A stretch of 54,913 nucleotides of DNA from a virus. This document shows, piece after piece, positions 53,250-54,913 of this stretch. A program made the translations under genes and the position numbers. The notes under the pieces were generated by a model, which was given only the letters and a program-made list of their open reading frames with translations, ran no database searches and had not been told where the DNA came from. The stretch covers positions 1 to 54,913 of the IMG/VR virus record IMGVR_UViG_3300025131_000048. One strand, 5' to 3'. Numbering within the stretch: the first letter of the stretch is position 1; every line of letters begins with the position of its first letter.

Positions 53250-53302
53250 TCTTTGAAATAAAAGTTTATTTCCTTGCAATCAGAGCAGAAGTCAGGCATA
53301 AT
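53246..53302 (+). promoter_or_regulatory. Promoter cassette 16 (TTGCAA type)
   Basis: CTTTGAAATAAAAGTTTATT, TTGCAA (53274-53279), 17 bp, CATAAT (53297-53302), six bases, ATG 53309. Confidence 0.7.
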
Positions 53303-53308
53303 AGGTAT

Positions 53309-53440
53309 ATGAGTGAGGTGAAGCCAACCCCAGAGCAAGTCAAAGAAGACTTCCGGTCGGCTTTTCCTCTTAACGAGAACAAAAATGCGACCCGGCGCAC
53401 ACCCCGGTGGAGACAACAAAATGGCCGCAGTTCAGTTTAA
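53309..53440 (+). CDS. Small leaderless protein
   Basis: A 43-residue protein: EVKPTPEQVKEDFRSAFP, then a basic tail (NATRRTPRWRQQNGRSS). Overlaps the next gene by 20 bases. Unknown function. Confidence 0.5.
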   Translation: MSEVKPTPEQVKEDFRSAFPLNENKNATRRTPRWRQQNGRSSV

Positions 53441-53693
53441 TAGCCCGCCCCGAGTCACCCACTCTTTCAGCATGCGCGTCGAGGGCGAAGTGGTTGAGTT
53501 CCGCTTCACTCACGCCCTCGCGCAGACCGCGAACATGCACAAGATTGGTTATCCCAATAGCACGGAGGCTCTCAACAAGTCTCTAGAGGATGCAGCGACC
53601 CGCGCCGTCGAAGCCGGGGCTAGCTCGCTGCATTGGGTTGATTTATACGACGAGCCGAAGGCTTCTGTCCTTCTAAACACGGAGAGCAACTAA
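53421..53693 (+). CDS. Hypothetical protein
   Basis: A 90-residue alpha/beta protein: VTHSFSMRVEGEVVEFRFTHALAQTANMHKIG, then a helical region and HWVDLYDEPKASVLL. GGAGACAACAAA precedes ATG 53421. No family recognised. Confidence 0.55.
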   Translation: MAAVQFNSPPRVTHSFSMRVEGEVVEFRFTHALAQTANMHKIGYPNSTEALNKSLEDAATRAVEAGASSLHWVDLYDEPKASVLLNTESN

Positions 53694-53694
53694 A

Positions 53695-54465
53695 ATGACT
53701 TTCAAGCAAGCCCTCGCCGGCAACGGTTTCAAGCCGCACAACAACAAGAGCAAAGAACTTGTTGCCAGCAAGTTTCATTCGTCCATTCGGAACGTCCGAA
53801 TCGTCGTGAACACTGGTACCGACAAGAACACGGGCAAGCCGATTGCCGGCAAGCAGGCACAGTTCAAAGCAGTTTATATCAATAATCAGTCGCAGTGGCG
53901 AACCATCGCTACCGGCTCGTACTTTAAGCCGGGAGCGTTCAAGTCGGAGATTCCCTCAAAGCTGATTGCCATCGAGGCAGGAGCCGAGAGCGCGTCTTCC
54001 TGTAAGTGCGGAGCTAAGAAGTTCAAGGCAAAGTCCGGCAACGTCGTCTGCGCCAACGCATGCTGGGCCAACAAGGGTTGGAGCAGCAAGAAGAAGTGGC
54101 AGGGCACAAAGAAGAATACTTCTCAGCCCCAGAAGCGGACTGCTCGCACTCCCGCAAAGAAGAAGGCAATCCGAGCAGAGATTCTTCAGAAGCGTGCAGA
54201 GGAGAAGAAGGCACAAGAAAAGATTGACGAAGGAAAGTTCACCACTTTCGTTCCAGGTCAGCTTGTCAAGATTGTCGAGCCCCAGCAGAACACCCTGAGC
54301 GACTTCGTTGGAACCGTGATTAAGGTTGAGCATGCGACCGGTCGCCCATCGACCTCAAAGCTCATGAACGTGAGCGTGATGTGGATGCACTCAGGGAAGA
54401 CCTCACGGCACAACAACTACAACGCTGGCACCGGCACCTCGACCTATCTGGTCGCAGTGGCTTAG
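53695..54465 (+). CDS. Zinc-binding protein with C-terminal SH3/KOW-like domain
   Basis: A 256-residue protein. A central zinc site (SCKCGAKKF, then VVCANACW) is followed by a Lys-rich helix (about 140-180) and a C-terminal barrel: FVPGQLVKIVEPQQN, DFVGTVIKVEHA and MNVSVMWMHSG, the GDLV-family pattern. The combination of zinc ribbon, basic linker and KOW-like domain suggests RNA or ribosome binding. Confidence 0.6.
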   Translation: MTFKQALAGNGFKPHNNKSKELVASKFHSSIRNVRIVVNTGTDKNTGKPIAGKQAQFKAVYINNQSQWRTIATGSYFKPGAFKSEIPSKLIAIEAGAESASSCKCGAKKFKAKSGNVVCANACWANKGWSSKKKWQGTKKNTSQPQKRTARTPAKKKAIRAEILQKRAEEKKAQEKIDEGKFTTFVPGQLVKIVEPQQNTLSDFVGTVIKVEHATGRPSTSKLMNVSVMWMHSGKTSRHNNYNAGTGTSTYLVAVA

Positions 54466-54477
54466 GGGGAACGACGG

Positions 54478-54561
54478 ATGACTGCTCCGCTGGTTTTGTT
54501 TGGGGTGTCCCTTTTAATTATTGCAAAGGTCGCCTTTGGTGTGACCCGCACAAGTACATGA
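54478..54561 (+). CDS. Tiny membrane protein
   Basis: A 27-residue protein that is almost one membrane segment (PLVLFGVSLLIIAKVAFGV). GGGGGAACGACGG is before the ATG. Moderate certainty because of its size. Confidence 0.4.
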   Translation: MTAPLVLFGVSLLIIAKVAFGVTRTST

Positions 54562-54570
54562 GCTAGCCGC

Positions 54571-54913
54571 GTGAGTCAAGCAGTGAGTTTTGTGAGTTCC
54601 GTGAGCGCCCTGTGAGCCCCGTGAGGCGTGAGCGCAGAAAGCTCACGGTCGAGGAGAGAGAAAGAAAGATATGAGAACCCTCACCCCCAGATACGCAGGC
54701 TACCTAGAAGCCTATAGCCCTCACAGTTCCGACACTGCCCGCGTTGTTGCGGGGAAGCCGGGCGACATGGTGGAGGAGATCACGCGCTGGGTGTGCCTGG
54801 ACACTCACACCACCTGGCTTCTTGTGAGTCTCCGTGAGCGTGAGCCGCGTGAGGACCGTGAGCCCATCGGGTGGCTCCTTGAATCCGAAACTGTGAGCTT
54901 GTGAGTTCCGCGA
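54571..54913. repeat. Tract of clustered GTGAG repeats
   Basis: The pentamer GTGAG occurs about 15 times on the plus strand in these 343 bases (for example 54571, 54583, 54592, 54601, 54612, 54621, 54628, 54824, 54834, 54840, 54893, 54901), often as CCGTGAGC or TGTGAGTTCC. It spans both untranslated sequence and the gene at 54671. Confidence 0.6.
54671..54904 (+). CDS. Hypothetical protein within GTGAG tract
   Basis: A 77-residue protein: TLTPRYAGYLEAYSPHSSDTARVVAGKPGDMVEEITRW, then LREREPREDREPIGWLLE. The Arg/Glu repeats are a product of the GTGAG repeats. GAGAGAGAAAGAAAGAT precedes the ATG. KPGDMVEE weakly recalls the GDLV motif. Confidence 0.45.
   Translation: MRTLTPRYAGYLEAYSPHSSDTARVVAGKPGDMVEEITRWVCLDTHTTWLLVSLREREPREDREPIGWLLESETVSL

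Noticed and set aside
1-54913. DatZ-type dATPase, glycosyltransferase, integrase, terminase or major capsid gene
   Set aside because: I looked for their motifs and found none in this window, so no lysogeny or morphology claim is made beyond the T4-like replication set.

Overview
The window is a densely packed, all plus-strand stretch of a large tailed-phage genome, most likely a marine T4-like (myovirus-type) phage of an unidentified Gram-negative host. The replication set is T4-like (gp32-type SSB, UvsX/RecA, DnaB/gp41-type helicase, 5'-3' exonuclease). Almost all genes overlap or abut. No integrase, transposase, rRNA or CRISPR array is visible. Three genes carry lipoprotein signals, which points to a host with a periplasm. 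No host can be named from sequence alone.

1-20 kb is the replication and nucleotide region: the end of a family A DNA polymerase, a MazG-like pyrophosphohydrolase, a tubulin/FtsZ-like protein, SSB, RecA, a zinc deaminase, exonuclease, helicase, a class II (B12) ribonucleotide reductase, GroES, a DnaE-type DNA polymerase III alpha subunit, a PurZ-like adenylosuccinate synthetase, dUTPase and a short IMP dehydrogenase/GMP reductase. Together they suggest a purine-remodelling pathway (possible 2-aminoadenine DNA), although no DatZ-type dATPase is present in this window.

20-35 kb mixes regulators (ribbon-helix-helix and sigma region 4-like proteins), protein quality control (ClpP-like protease, GroEL, Hsp20), mannose-type sugar genes (a cupin and a eukaryote-type phosphomannomutase), two secreted lipoproteins (a trypsin-like protease and a VWA protein) and probable virion proteins. 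Four to five proteins scattered through 4-35 kb begin with a short helix carrying two (L/I/V)-x-E sites. This resembles T4 capsid-targeting propeptides. Four of their genes have an ACTATTTAT element just upstream, a candidate late promoter.

32.6-54.9 kb is a small-gene region. It holds about 35 paralogues of a 51-83 residue SH3/KOW-like protein, called here the GDLV family because they start M-K-x-G-D-L-V and end in a short beta strand such as LEVVSENR. Ten neighbouring pairs are nested so that the same bases encode the C-terminus and stop codon of one protein and the start of the next. Clusters are headed by near-identical promoter cassettes: an AT-rich dyad, TTGACT, 17 bp, TATACT or CATAAT, then an ATG only 6 or 9 bp after the -10 box, which predicts leaderless mRNAs. 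Between them lie three tRNAs (Lys, Leu, Ile), tiny zinc-binding, SWIM and membrane proteins, and then larger genes: a CCHC zinc-knuckle protein, a MoxR-type AAA+ ATPase paired with a metallopeptidase/VWA protein, and a structured untranslated RNA candidate. The window ends in a tract rich in GTGAG repeats.
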